The notes under the pieces are model-generated. The model was not told where the DNA came from. It searched no databases and was given only the letters and a program-made list of their open reading frames with translations. 47,463 nt of DNA from Thermaceae bacterium (GTDB taxonomy: Bacteria > Deinococcota > Deinococci > Deinococcales > Marinithermaceae), in NCBI GenBank assembly GCA_026985615.1, contig JALSQD010000029.1:1-47463 (forward strand), read 5' to 3'. This document shows positions 31,658-38,800 of this stretch, in pieces (the first letter of the stretch is position 1; every line of letters begins with the position of its first letter). Both the position numbers and the translations under genes were made by a program.

Positions 31658-32710
31658 GTGCGACGCCCGCTCATCGAACGCTACCGCTCCCGCCTGCCCG
31701 TCGGCCCCGAAACTCCCATCGTCAGCCTGCTTGAGGGCGACACCCCGCTGGTCCCGCTCGAGGGGCCGCCGGAGGCGCGCGAGCGTGGCGTGCGCCTCTT
31801 CGCCAAGTTCGAGGGCGCCAACCCCACCGGTAGCTTCAAGGACCGCGGCATGACGATGGCCGTGAGCAAGGCCGCCGAGCACGGCGCTGCGGCCGTCGCC
31901 GCCGCCAGCACCGGCAACACCGCCGCCTCCGCCGCCGCCTACGCCGCCCGCGCCGGCATGAAGGCCATCGTGGTCCTGCCCGCGGGCTACGTCGCCACCG
32001 GCAAGGTGGCCCAGAGCCTGGTGCACGGCGCGCGCATCGTCCAGGTGAGCGGCAACTTCGACGACGCCTTGCGGCTCGTGCGCGAGCTCACCGAGAACTA
32101 CCCCGTGACCCTGGTCAACTCGGTCAACCCCTTCCGCATCCAGGGGCAGAAGACGCTGGCTTTCGAGGTGGCTGACGAGCTGGGCCGCGCCCCCGACTAC
32201 CACGCCCTGCCCGTGGGCAACGCCGGCAACATCACCGCGCACTGGATGGGCTACTCCGAGCTCTACCAAGACGGCACGATCGAGGCGCGTCCGCGCATGC
32301 TCGGCTTCCAGGCGGCGGGCGCCGCGCCCATCGTACGCGGCGAGCCGGTGGGGCGGCCCCAGACGGTGGCGACCGCGATCCGTATCGGCAACCCCGCGAG
32401 CTGGCAGGGCGCCCTCGCCGCCCGCGACGAGTCGGGCGGGGCCATCGAGGCGGTGACCGACGAGGAGATCCTGCGCGCCTATCACTACCTGGCCGGGCGC
32501 GAGGGGCTCTTCGTGGAGCCCGCCTCGGCGGCAAGCTTGGCTGGGGTCTGGCGCTGGCTGCGCGAGGGGCGCATCGAGGAGGGCGCCACAGTGGTGCTCA
32601 CGCTCACCGGCCACGGCCTCAAGGACCCGGGTACGGCCGAGCGCGAGGTGCGCCTGCCCGACCCGGTGGAGGCCAGCCTCGACGCGGTCGCGCGCGCCGC
32701 CGGGCTCTAG
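31658..32710 (+). CDS. thrC: Threonine synthase
   Basis: 350 residues. Converts O-phosphohomoserine to threonine with pyridoxal phosphate. Short class as in Thermus. The PLP lysine is in NPTGSFKDRGMTMAV; the phosphate loop is GNAGNITAHWMGY and the substrate loop is AASTGNTAASAAAYAAR. GTG at 31658 is preferred over GTG at 31652 because an eight-base AGGAGGTG match to anti-Shine-Dalgarno ends 5 bases upstream of it. The other start would overlap the hom stop and remains possible. Confidence 0.95.
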   Translation: MRRPLIERYRSRLPVGPETPIVSLLEGDTPLVPLEGPPEARERGVRLFAKFEGANPTGSFKDRGMTMAVSKAAEHGAAAVAAASTGNTAASAAAYAARAGMKAIVVLPAGYVATGKVAQSLVHGARIVQVSGNFDDALRLVRELTENYPVTLVNSVNPFRIQGQKTLAFEVADELGRAPDYHALPVGNAGNITAHWMGYSELYQDGTIEARPRMLGFQAAGAAPIVRGEPVGRPQTVATAIRIGNPASWQGALAARDESGGAIEAVTDEEILRAYHYLAGREGLFVEPASAASLAGVWRWLREGRIEEGATVVLTLTGHGLKDPGTAEREVRLPDPVEASLDAVARAAGL

Positions 32711-32735
32711 CTCACCGAGCCCCCACGCGGCTTGT

Positions 32736-32741
32736 TACACT
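32736..32741 (+). promoter_or_regulatory. -10 box TACACT, leaderless start of the small membrane protein operon
   Basis: TACACT with 6 bases before the ATG at 32748. Confidence 0.65.
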
Positions 32742-32747
32742 GACGCT

Positions 32748-33047
32748 ATGGAACGAAGCGCCTCCAAGGAACCCTTTCCCGGAGCCTACTACGCGGGGCT
32801 CTTCATCACCCTCGCCGTCCTGCTCTTCATGATCGTGGTGGCCAGCGCCCTGCCGCCGGGCCCCGCGGGCGCCTTCTTCGCCTTCTTGCTCGGGCTCACC
32901 GTCAGCCCCAAGTACGCCCCTTACTTCGCCGTGGCCGGCGCGCTGGCGGCGGTGATGGGCTTCGCCGGGCGCGAGCCCATGGTGGCCTGGGGCGGCGTGG
33001 CCCTGGTGGTGGCCGAGCTGATCGTCCTCTACTGGAACCGCCGATGA
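32748..33047 (+). CDS. Small membrane protein, first of three
   Basis: 99 residues; a polar N terminus (MERSASKEPFPG) followed by three or four membrane segments (about 14-36, 40-52, 59-74 and 79-96). No family recognised. It overlaps the next gene by four bases. The three genes 32748-33642 form one tight operon of similar-sized membrane proteins. Confidence 0.65.
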   Translation: MERSASKEPFPGAYYAGLFITLAVLLFMIVVASALPPGPAGAFFAFLLGLTVSPKYAPYFAVAGALAAVMGFAGREPMVAWGGVALVVAELIVLYWNRR

Positions 33048-33346
33048 AGCTCTCCCCCGAACGCACCACCCGCGCCATGATGATGGCCGGCGCGATCTTT
33101 TACTTTTACTGGACTTTCGTCGAGCCCAGCCCGGGCGGCCAGGCCCTGGCGGTGGGCACGCTCTTCGGCGGCGCCTCGTTCAGCTACGGCCCCAAGCCGC
33201 GGGCCGTGCCCTTCGCGCTCGGCTTCGCGGCGCTGCTATTCGCCCTGCACCTGTGGCGCGGGCAGCCCGTGCTCTTCGCCGAGGGCTATCTCATCGGCGC
33301 GGGGCTGCCCTGGCTGATCTACCGCTTCGCTCCCCGGTCCGCATGA
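33044..33346 (+). CDS. Small membrane protein, second of three
   Basis: 100 residues with about three hydrophobic segments. It contains YWTFVEPSPGGQALAVGTLF, which resembles YWSFIQPDPEGLAFALGLLL in the third protein: same length, same place, so the two look like tandem paralogs. Function unknown. ATGA overlaps on both sides. Confidence 0.65.
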   Translation: MKLSPERTTRAMMMAGAIFYFYWTFVEPSPGGQALAVGTLFGGASFSYGPKPRAVPFALGFAALLFALHLWRGQPVLFAEGYLIGAGLPWLIYRFAPRSA

Positions 33347-33642
33347 GCCCCGGCAAGCTTAAGAACCTGCTCACCTGGGCGGCGCTCTTGCTGCTGGCCT
33401 ACTGGAGCTTCATTCAGCCTGACCCCGAGGGGCTGGCCTTCGCGCTCGGGCTGTTGCTGGGGGCGGGAAGCCTGATCGTGCGCGGGGGAAACGTGGAGCT
33501 CGTGGTGGCGGTGGCGCTGCTGGCGCTCGCCGTGGGGCTGCTGGAGCTCAAGAACGGCGTCGGCCCCGCCTACGCGTTCGGGCTCCTGAGCGGCTTCCTG
33601 GCGCCGCTGGGCGCGGCGCGCTGGTCGTCTCCCAAAGGATAG
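33343..33642 (+). CDS. Small membrane protein, third of three
   Basis: 99 residues from the ATG at 33343 (ATGA overlap with the second gene). Membrane segments about 8-24, 29-45, 50-68 and 75-92. Shares the Y-W-S/T-F-x-x-P-x-P-x-G motif with its neighbour. Its stop codon directly abuts the stop of the convergent S41-type protease gene with no spacer, so no terminator lies between them. Confidence 0.65.
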   Translation: MSPGKLKNLLTWAALLLLAYWSFIQPDPEGLAFALGLLLGAGSLIVRGGNVELVVAVALLALAVGLLELKNGVGPAYAFGLLSGFLAPLGAARWSSPKG

Positions 33643-34656
33643 TTAGGGCGCGTTCCGCAACAGTTCGATGGCGCGCGCCAGCTGCTCGGCCTCACCCCGC
33701 ACCTCGACGTCGGGCTCCACGCCGCGCCCCTCCCAGGTGGGGGCGCCGATGGGCGCGAGCACGCCGCTGGCCAGCATGGCCACGCCGCCGTCGGGGAAGC
33801 AGTAAGGCAGCACCACCTCGGTGTTGCCCGCCGTGGTCACGCCCACGAGCCGGGCCCGGCCAGCGCGCTTGAGCGCCCCCGCAAGGCCCTCGGCCGCCGA
33901 GTGAACGTTGCCGTTGATGAGCACGACCAACGGCTTCTCACTCTCGGGCCGGCCCCAGAAGGGCAGAGTGGGCTGGGGCGTGACCCCCTTGGTGCGGGTG
34001 ACGATGCGCCAGGGAAGCCCGCGCATGAAGACCCCCGCCACCTCGGCCATGACGAGGGCGAGGCCACCGGGATTGTCACGCAGGTCGAGCACGTAGCCGC
34101 GCACGCCGCGCTGCTCGAGCTCGCGCACCGCCTCGGCGAGCTCCGCAGGCACCGTCTCGTCCACCAAGTTGGCCACGCGCAGATAGGCCACGTCGCCGTA
34201 GAGGCGGTAGCTGAAGGCCTGGGCGTAGGGGCTGGGCTCCTCGCCTCCGCCGGCCTCCTCATCGGTGGGGCCGGCCTCTTCCGCGGGCGCACCCTCTTCC
34301 GAAAGACTGGGCGGCTCGGGCCTGGGCGCGGGGAAGGGCAGCGGCAGGCAGGCCGCGCCCCGCAGCGCCGCCCGCGCCTCGGCGGGGGCGAGCACCTGCG
34401 AGTGGTCGTCGCCGAGCTCGGCGTACATCTCGTCGAGGAGGCGGTAGACCTCGTCCCAAGAACCGGCCCGGGCCACCTTCTCACGGTAGCGCTCACCCAC
34501 CGCCTGCCAGCCCACGCCACCGTAGCTGGTGTCCCAGTAGAACTCGGCCACGAGCTTCCAGGCCTGTTCGAAACGCTCGAGGAAGGCCGCGTTCGCGGCC
34601 TGAGCCGCGGGCAGCATGGCCGCCAACACGAAGAGGAACAAGGCCATTCGCCTCAC
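33643..34656 (-). CDS. S41-family peptidase-like secreted protein, probably degenerate
   Basis: 337 residues with a Sec signal (1-20). The S41 core is clear: YVLDLRDNPGGLALVMAEVAGVFM near 188, then VVLINGNVHSAAEGLAGALKRAGRARLVG with the expected nucleophile S253. In carboxy-terminal processing proteases the Ser pairs with a Lys in a T-x-G-K-G stretch; here that stretch reads TTAGNT, with N278. The usual PDZ domain is missing; an acidic low-complexity insert (about 115-142) stands between the N-terminal helices and the core. It may be inactive or a scaffold. Overlaps the 2-phosphoglycerate kinase gene by four bases. Confidence 0.8.
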   Translation of the reverse strand: MRRMALFLFVLAAMLPAAQAANAAFLERFEQAWKLVAEFYWDTSYGGVGWQAVGERYREKVARAGSWDEVYRLLDEMYAELGDDHSQVLAPAEARAALRGAACLPLPFPAPRPEPPSLSEEGAPAEEAGPTDEEAGGGEEPSPYAQAFSYRLYGDVAYLRVANLVDETVPAELAEAVRELEQRGVRGYVLDLRDNPGGLALVMAEVAGVFMRGLPWRIVTRTKGVTPQPTLPFWGRPESEKPLVVLINGNVHSAAEGLAGALKRAGRARLVGVTTAGNTEVVLPYCFPDGGVAMLASGVLAPIGAPTWEGRGVEPDVEVRGEAEQLARAIELLRNAP

Positions 34657-36104
34657 GTCTCCACCTCCTCACCCCGTCCGTGCACGCGCACGAGCGTGTG
34701 AAAGCGCCCGGTAATGACCTCGAGCCCCTTCTCCACTGCTTTGTCGAGGTTGTCGCCGGGAATGATGGGCACGCCCATGGCGCGCGCCAGGGCCTCGAGG
34801 TGGTCCTGGATCATGCGCAGGGCTGCGAAGTTGTCGAGGTACTTGTCCATGGACCTTCGCCCCGCGGTCTCGCGCTCGCGCAGGCGGAAGCGGCCCTTGT
34901 GCACCTTCTCGTCGCGCACCACCACCAGCATGGGGATCTGCACCACCTCCGACCGCAAGGGGTGGTTGAGGAAGCCCGGGACCACGTGCACCCCCTCGAT
35001 GACCACCGAGGTACGCTCGCGGGCGTTGCGCTCCTGGATGGCGCGGATGCCCACGCTCACCCGGGCCACCTGGTCGCGGAAGCCCTGCAGGATCACCTCG
35101 TCGCTGGGCTCGCCCTTGACCCCCAGCACCTCCACCAGCGCGCGCCAGGCGTCGAAGGAGGAGGTATGCAGGGTGGGCACCAGGTCGCGCGAGGTAGTGG
35201 CCCGCAGGATCTCGCGCACCGAGTCGGTGGAGGTCATACGGGTGATGCCCAGGCGGTAAGCCAGCGAGGCAGCGAGCGTGCTCTTCCCCACCCCGCTCAC
35301 GCCGCCGATGAGGATGTGCATGGGGCGCTCGAGCCGGCGCACCGCGCGCAGTACCCGGTAACGCTCGGCCGCTTCCTCGCCGATGCGGCGCTCCAGCAGC
35401 TCGGCCACCCGCCGGCGCAGCTCGTTGCGGTCCACCACCCGCTTGCCCTCGCGGATGAGCTCGCGCTCCACCTCACGGGCCATGCGGTAGGCACGGTCGG
35501 GGCTCAGCCCCGCCGCCATGAGCGACTGCGAGAGGATGCCCTTGGAGAAGGGCACGCGCGGCTCGCCGCCCTCCTCGACCACGAAGATGCCGCCACCGTA
35601 CTCGAGCCGCTTTTGGTAGCGCTTGCGCGCGTCCTTGCCATACTGCTCCTTGATGACGCCGGCGACGAAGTCCTCGAGCTCGTCGGCGTCGAGGCGCACC
35701 TTGCCCGCCTGACGCAACGCCTGCTCCACCCGTTTGGCGAGCTCGTGGGCCTCTCCCAGGGAAAACCCCGCCTCCTCGAGGCTGCGCACGAGCACGCCCT
35801 TGGAAAAGGGGCGCTCGCCGTGTTCGTCCTCGATGAGGATCTCCTCGAAGGTCTGGGTCTGCCGGGCCACCCGCTTTGCCGCCTTTGCTCCGCACCGGCG
35901 CTCGACCTCCTCGATCATGCGCTCCTTGAGCTCGTCGCTGCGTATCTCGGTGCGGCCACTGGCGCGCAGCGACTGCTCGATCGCGTGCGCGATCTCATCG
36001 GCCACCGGCACCTCCACGCCGGCGTTGACCAGCGACTCGACGACGAGCCCCCTGGAGAACGGCCAGCGGAGGCCGCGCGGAGTGGTTACGAAAATCTCCG
36101 GCAT
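34653..36104 (-). CDS. 2-phosphoglycerate kinase-like P-loop protein with three N-terminal ATP-cones
   Basis: 483 residues. Three ATP-cone-like repeats lie at about 1-85, 88-168 and 172-262, each starting with a strand and P-F-S-[RK]-G followed by a ...L...AG helix. The kinase domain has Walker A GVSGVGKST (268-276), TSTDSVREILRATTSRDLVPTLHTSSFDAWRAL and EGVHVVPGFL, as in archaeal 2-phosphoglycerate kinase, which makes 2,3-bisphosphoglycerate for cyclic-2,3-diphosphoglycerate synthesis. ATP-cones usually sense ATP/dATP. The start is ATG at 36104, 6 bases after TATAAT; the longer frame is rejected. The role in a bacterium is open. Confidence 0.85.
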   Translation of the reverse strand: MPEIFVTTPRGLRWPFSRGLVVESLVNAGVEVPVADEIAHAIEQSLRASGRTEIRSDELKERMIEEVERRCGAKAAKRVARQTQTFEEILIEDEHGERPFSKGVLVRSLEEAGFSLGEAHELAKRVEQALRQAGKVRLDADELEDFVAGVIKEQYGKDARKRYQKRLEYGGGIFVVEEGGEPRVPFSKGILSQSLMAAGLSPDRAYRMAREVERELIREGKRVVDRNELRRRVAELLERRIGEEAAERYRVLRAVRRLERPMHILIGGVSGVGKSTLAASLAYRLGITRMTSTDSVREILRATTSRDLVPTLHTSSFDAWRALVEVLGVKGEPSDEVILQGFRDQVARVSVGIRAIQERNARERTSVVIEGVHVVPGFLNHPLRSEVVQIPMLVVVRDEKVHKGRFRLRERETAGRRSMDKYLDNFAALRMIQDHLEALARAMGVPIIPGDNLDKAVEKGLEVITGRFHTLVRVHGRGEEVET

Positions 36105-36110
36105 CGCCGC

Positions 36111-36116
36111 ATTATA
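36111..36116 (-). promoter_or_regulatory. -10 box TATAAT, leaderless start of the 2-phosphoglycerate kinase gene
   Basis: Perfect TATAAT on the minus strand with 6 bases before the ATG at 36104; decides this start against the frame that continues to 36173. Confidence 0.75.
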
Positions 36117-36160
36117 GCGCCGGGAGATTAAAGGTTTGTGCGCCCCTGAACGCGCTTTCG

Positions 36161-36189
36161 TTGACAGCCCCATGCACGCGTGCTAGCAT
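36161..36189 (+). promoter_or_regulatory. Strong tRNA promoter, TTGACA-17-TAGCAT
   Basis: -35 TTGACA (36161-36166), 17-bp spacer, -10 TAGCAT (36184-36189). Transcription should start about 36196, 8 bases before tRNA-Cys. Confidence 0.8.
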
Positions 36190-36203
36190 GAACCCTGCTA
36201 CGG

Positions 36204-36278
<75 letters not shown>

Positions 36279-36284
36279 CTACGC

Positions 36285-36361
36285 GGGCGCGTAGCTCAGG
36301 TGGCTAGAGCGCTACCTTGACACGGTAGAGGTCGGAGGTTCAAGTCCTCTCGCGCCCACCA
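36285..36361 (+). tRNA. tRNA-Val (GAC)
   Basis: Acceptor GGGCGCG/CGCGCCC, D stem GCTC/GAGC, anticodon stem CTACC/GGTAG with loop TTGACAC (anticodon GAC), T loop TTCAAGT, discriminator A and encoded CCA. Six bases after tRNA-Cys, so both come from one precursor. Confidence 0.96.
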
Positions 36362-36362
36362 G

Positions 36363-36389
36363 AAAACCCCCGGTCTGGCCGGGGGTTTT
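36363..36389 (+). terminator. Terminator after the tRNA pair (bidirectional)
   Basis: AAAACCCCCGG (36363-36373) pairs with CCGGGGGTTTT (36379-36389) around a 5-base loop. It serves the tRNAs and the convergent secreted-protein gene. Confidence 0.88.
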
Positions 36390-36405
36390 GCCTTTGGCGC
36401 GCGGG

Positions 36406-36813
36406 CTAGTGGGGCGGGTGGGAGATCAGGTAGACCGCGGCGGAGCGGGTCGGGAAGAGGAAGAACTGGATGAAGAGCTGGCGCTCGCCCGCCTGCCACT
36501 GCTCGAGCACGAAGCGGTCACCCTCGCCCAGGGGCTGCTCCTCCTGCACGGCGCGCTCGTAGCCCGCTTTTTGCAGGGCGAGCTCGAGCGCCGCCTTGAG
36601 CACCGTGGTGTCACCCTCCACCAGGTAGCAGACGCTCACCCAGCCCTTCTCCTGCAGCGGCTCCCAGAAGCCCTGCGGTACCGGGCAGTCGTCGAGGCTC
36701 AGTTGCTCGACGCCACTGGGCAGGAGCACGCGGGGGTCGTAGTCGAAAGCGGGCGCGGTCTGGGCCAACGCCAGCCCCCCGGCCAGCGCCAACAACGCGA
36801 GAAGACGTTTCAT
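36406..36813 (-). CDS. Small secreted protein of unknown function
   Basis: 135 residues from the ATG at 36813, supported by TATAGT 7 bases upstream and by a clear Sec signal peptide (MKRLLALLALAGGLALAQ). The mature part has two cysteines (DDCPVP, SVCYLV) that could form a disulfide, and an amphipathic helix rich in Leu/Glu, ending YLISHPPH. No family recognised. Confidence 0.7.
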   Translation of the reverse strand: MKRLLALLALAGGLALAQTAPAFDYDPRVLLPSGVEQLSLDDCPVPQGFWEPLQEKGWVSVCYLVEGDTTVLKAALELALQKAGYERAVQEEQPLGEGDRFVLEQWQAGERQLFIQFFLFPTRSAAVYLISHPPH

Positions 36814-36820
36814 GCCGCCC

Positions 36821-36826
36821 ACTATA
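36821..36826 (-). promoter_or_regulatory. -10 box TATAGT, leaderless start of the secreted protein gene
   Basis: TATAGT on the minus strand with 7 bases before the ATG at 36813. Diverges from rarA. Confidence 0.65.
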
Positions 36827-36890
36827 CCCGGCAGGGGTTTTTGAGTAGCGAAATACATGCTTATTATTATGCTATGAGCGTAATCCATGC

Positions 36891-36896
36891 TAAAAT
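36891..36896 (+). promoter_or_regulatory. -10 box TAAAAT, leaderless start of rarA
   Basis: TAAAAT with 7 bases before the ATG at 36904; it overlaps an earlier in-frame ATG (36895), which is unlikely to be used. Confidence 0.65.
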
Positions 36897-36903
36897 GCGG
36901 GCG

Positions 36904-38208
36904 ATGCGCTCCTTCGCACCCCGCGCCCCCCTGGCCGAGCGCCTGCGGCCCAAGACCCTAGACGAGGTGGTGGGGCAGGAACACCTCACCGGACCGGGCA
37001 GGCCCCTGCGAGTGATGCTCGAGCGCGGCCGCCTCCGCTCGATGATCTTTTGGGGCCCGCCAGGCACCGGCAAGACCACCCTGGCCCGCATCCTGGCCGA
37101 GGGGGTGGAGGCGCAGTTTATCGCCATGAGCGCGGTGAGCGCGGGGGTCAAGGAGGTGCGCGCCGCGGTCAAGCAAGCGCTGGAAGCGGTCGAGGAAATT
37201 CGCTCGACCGTCCTCTTCCTCGACGAGGTGCACCGCTTCAACAAGGCCCAGCAGGACGCCCTGCTGCCCCACGTGGAGTCGGGGCTGCTCACGCTCATCG
37301 GCGCGACCACCGAAAACCCCTCTTTCGAGGTCAATCCGGCGCTGCGCTCGCGGGCGCGGGTCTACGTGCTCAAAGCCCTGGGCGAAGATGACCTGGTGCG
37401 GGTGCTCGAGCGCGCCCTCATCGCCTCCGAGGGCCTACCCGAGGTCGAGGCCGACGCCGAGGCGCTGCGCCTGATCGCCGCAGCGGCGATGGGCGACGCC
37501 CGCCGGGCGCTGAACGCGCTCGAGCTCGCCGCCGAGCTGGGCGGTGGACGCGTGACCCTCGACGCTGCCCGCGAGGCCCTGGGCGCTGGTCAACCGGTCT
37601 TCGACAAGGGGGGCGAGGCCTTCTATGACCTTATCAGCGCCCTGCACAAGAGCGTCCGCGGCTCGCACGTGGACGCCGCGCTCTACTACCTGGCCCGCAT
37701 GCTCGCCGGCGGCGTAGACCCGCTCTACGTGGGCCGCCGGCTGGTCCGGATGGCCAGCGAGGACGTGGGTCTGGCCGACCCGGGGGCGCTCAGGCAGGCG
37801 CTCGCGGCGGTCGAGGCCTACCAGCTCCTCGGCAACCCCGAAGGCGAGCTGGCACTGGCCCAGGCCACCGTCTACCTGGCGCTCGCGCCCAAGTCGAACA
37901 CGGTCTACCGCGCCTTCACCGCCGCGCGCCGGGCAGTGGAAACCCACCCCGACGCCGAGGTGCCGCTGCACCTGCGCAACGCCCCCACCCAGCTCATGCG
38001 CGACCTGGGCTACAGCAAGGGCTATGCCTACTACCACGACGACCCGGAAGGCAGCTTCGCTCAGCGCTACCTGCCCGAGGAGCTCGAGCCCCTGCGCTTC
38101 TTCGACCCGCGCGGCGAGGGCTGGGAGCGCAAAGCGGCCGAACGCTACCGCGAACTGCTGCAGCGCTTCCGCACCGCCCGCGCGCGCGAGGAAACGCGCA
38201 ACCGCTAG
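36904..38208 (+). CDS. rarA: Replication-associated recombination protein A (AAA+ ATPase)
   Basis: 434 residues. A relative of clamp-loader and RuvB ATPases that acts at stalled replication forks. LAERLRPKTLDEVVGQEHL at the start, Walker A GPPGTGKTTLA, Walker B STVLFLDEVHRFNKAQQD, sensor IGATTENPSFEVNPALRSRARV, and the RarA-specific C-terminal tetramer domain (HKSVRGSHVDAALYYLARML, VRMASEDVGLADP, YSKGYAYYHDDP). Start at 36904 by the TAAAAT box. It abuts the convergent lipoprotein gene. Confidence 0.95.
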   Translation: MRSFAPRAPLAERLRPKTLDEVVGQEHLTGPGRPLRVMLERGRLRSMIFWGPPGTGKTTLARILAEGVEAQFIAMSAVSAGVKEVRAAVKQALEAVEEIRSTVLFLDEVHRFNKAQQDALLPHVESGLLTLIGATTENPSFEVNPALRSRARVYVLKALGEDDLVRVLERALIASEGLPEVEADAEALRLIAAAAMGDARRALNALELAAELGGGRVTLDAAREALGAGQPVFDKGGEAFYDLISALHKSVRGSHVDAALYYLARMLAGGVDPLYVGRRLVRMASEDVGLADPGALRQALAAVEAYQLLGNPEGELALAQATVYLALAPKSNTVYRAFTAARRAVETHPDAEVPLHLRNAPTQLMRDLGYSKGYAYYHDDPEGSFAQRYLPEELEPLRFFDPRGEGWERKAAERYRELLQRFRTARAREETRNR

Positions 38209-38209
38209 C

Positions 38210-38755
38210 TTAGAAGCCGTAGGCCGCGGAAAGGCTGAGCAGCGGGCTGCCGTCCTGCCCCACCAGGAAACCGCCCTCGAACATCCAGGGCTCTTGACGG
38301 TAGAGCAGACTGGCGCCGCCCAGCCAGGTGCTAGCCAGATCTGGCATGTAGACGTACATGCCGCGCCCGGCCACGGTCACGCCCGGCGCCACGTCGACCA
38401 GCAAGGCCACGTCGGCGGTAAAGGGCAGACCCGTAGTGCCGTCGGTAAAGACGAGCCAAGGCAGGGTGAGGCCACCGGCCACGCTGAAGCCGTCGGCTAC
38501 CTTCTGCTTGACGCCACCGCGCAGCCCGATCTGGGTTGAGATGCTGAACTCGGTGTTGCCGTTGCCCCAGGCATAGGCCAGGTAGGGCATCGCGCCCACG
38601 CCCGGACTGTCGGAAGAAAGGGCAGTCACGCCCGTGAGCCCCACCACGATCTGCTGTCCGTCTACGGGCTCAGCCATCTGAAGGTTGGCCACCGGCAGGC
38701 ATGCCGTAAGCAGCGCAGAAAGCGCCAGCGTAATCAGTACCCCCCATGTTTTCAT
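38210..38755 (-). CDS. Lipoprotein, probably beta-rich outer-membrane-type
   Basis: 181 residues from the ATG at 38755, 6 bases after TATCCT. A lipoprotein signal with lipobox LLTAC puts the lipid-bearing cysteine at about residue 19. The mature chain is glycine-rich with alternating strands (FSISTQIGLRGG, FSVAGGLTLPWLV, LLSLSAAYGF) and ends in an aromatic residue, as beta-barrel proteins often do. No family recognised. Confidence 0.7.
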   Translation of the reverse strand: MKTWGVLITLALSALLTACLPVANLQMAEPVDGQQIVVGLTGVTALSSDSPGVGAMPYLAYAWGNGNTEFSISTQIGLRGGVKQKVADGFSVAGGLTLPWLVFTDGTTGLPFTADVALLVDVAPGVTVAGRGMYVYMPDLASTWLGGASLLYRQEPWMFEGGFLVGQDGSPLLSLSAAYGF

Positions 38756-38761
38756 ACCTTC

Positions 38762-38767
38762 AGGATA
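38762..38767 (-). promoter_or_regulatory. -10 box TATCCT, leaderless start of the lipoprotein gene
   Basis: TATCCT on the minus strand with 6 bases before the ATG at 38755. It overlaps the foot of the terminator hairpin of the upstream PaaX-type gene. Confidence 0.6.
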
Positions 38768-38800
38768 GCGCAACCCCCTCCAGGGCGGAGGATTGCGCTA
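38766..38800 (-). terminator. Hairpin at the end of the PaaX-type gene
   Basis: TAGCGCAA (38766-38773) pairs with TTGCGCTA (38793-38800), and inside it CCTCC pairs with GGAGG. The outer arm includes the TAG stop of the regulator gene. No T-run, as the next gene's promoter begins at once. Confidence 0.5.
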
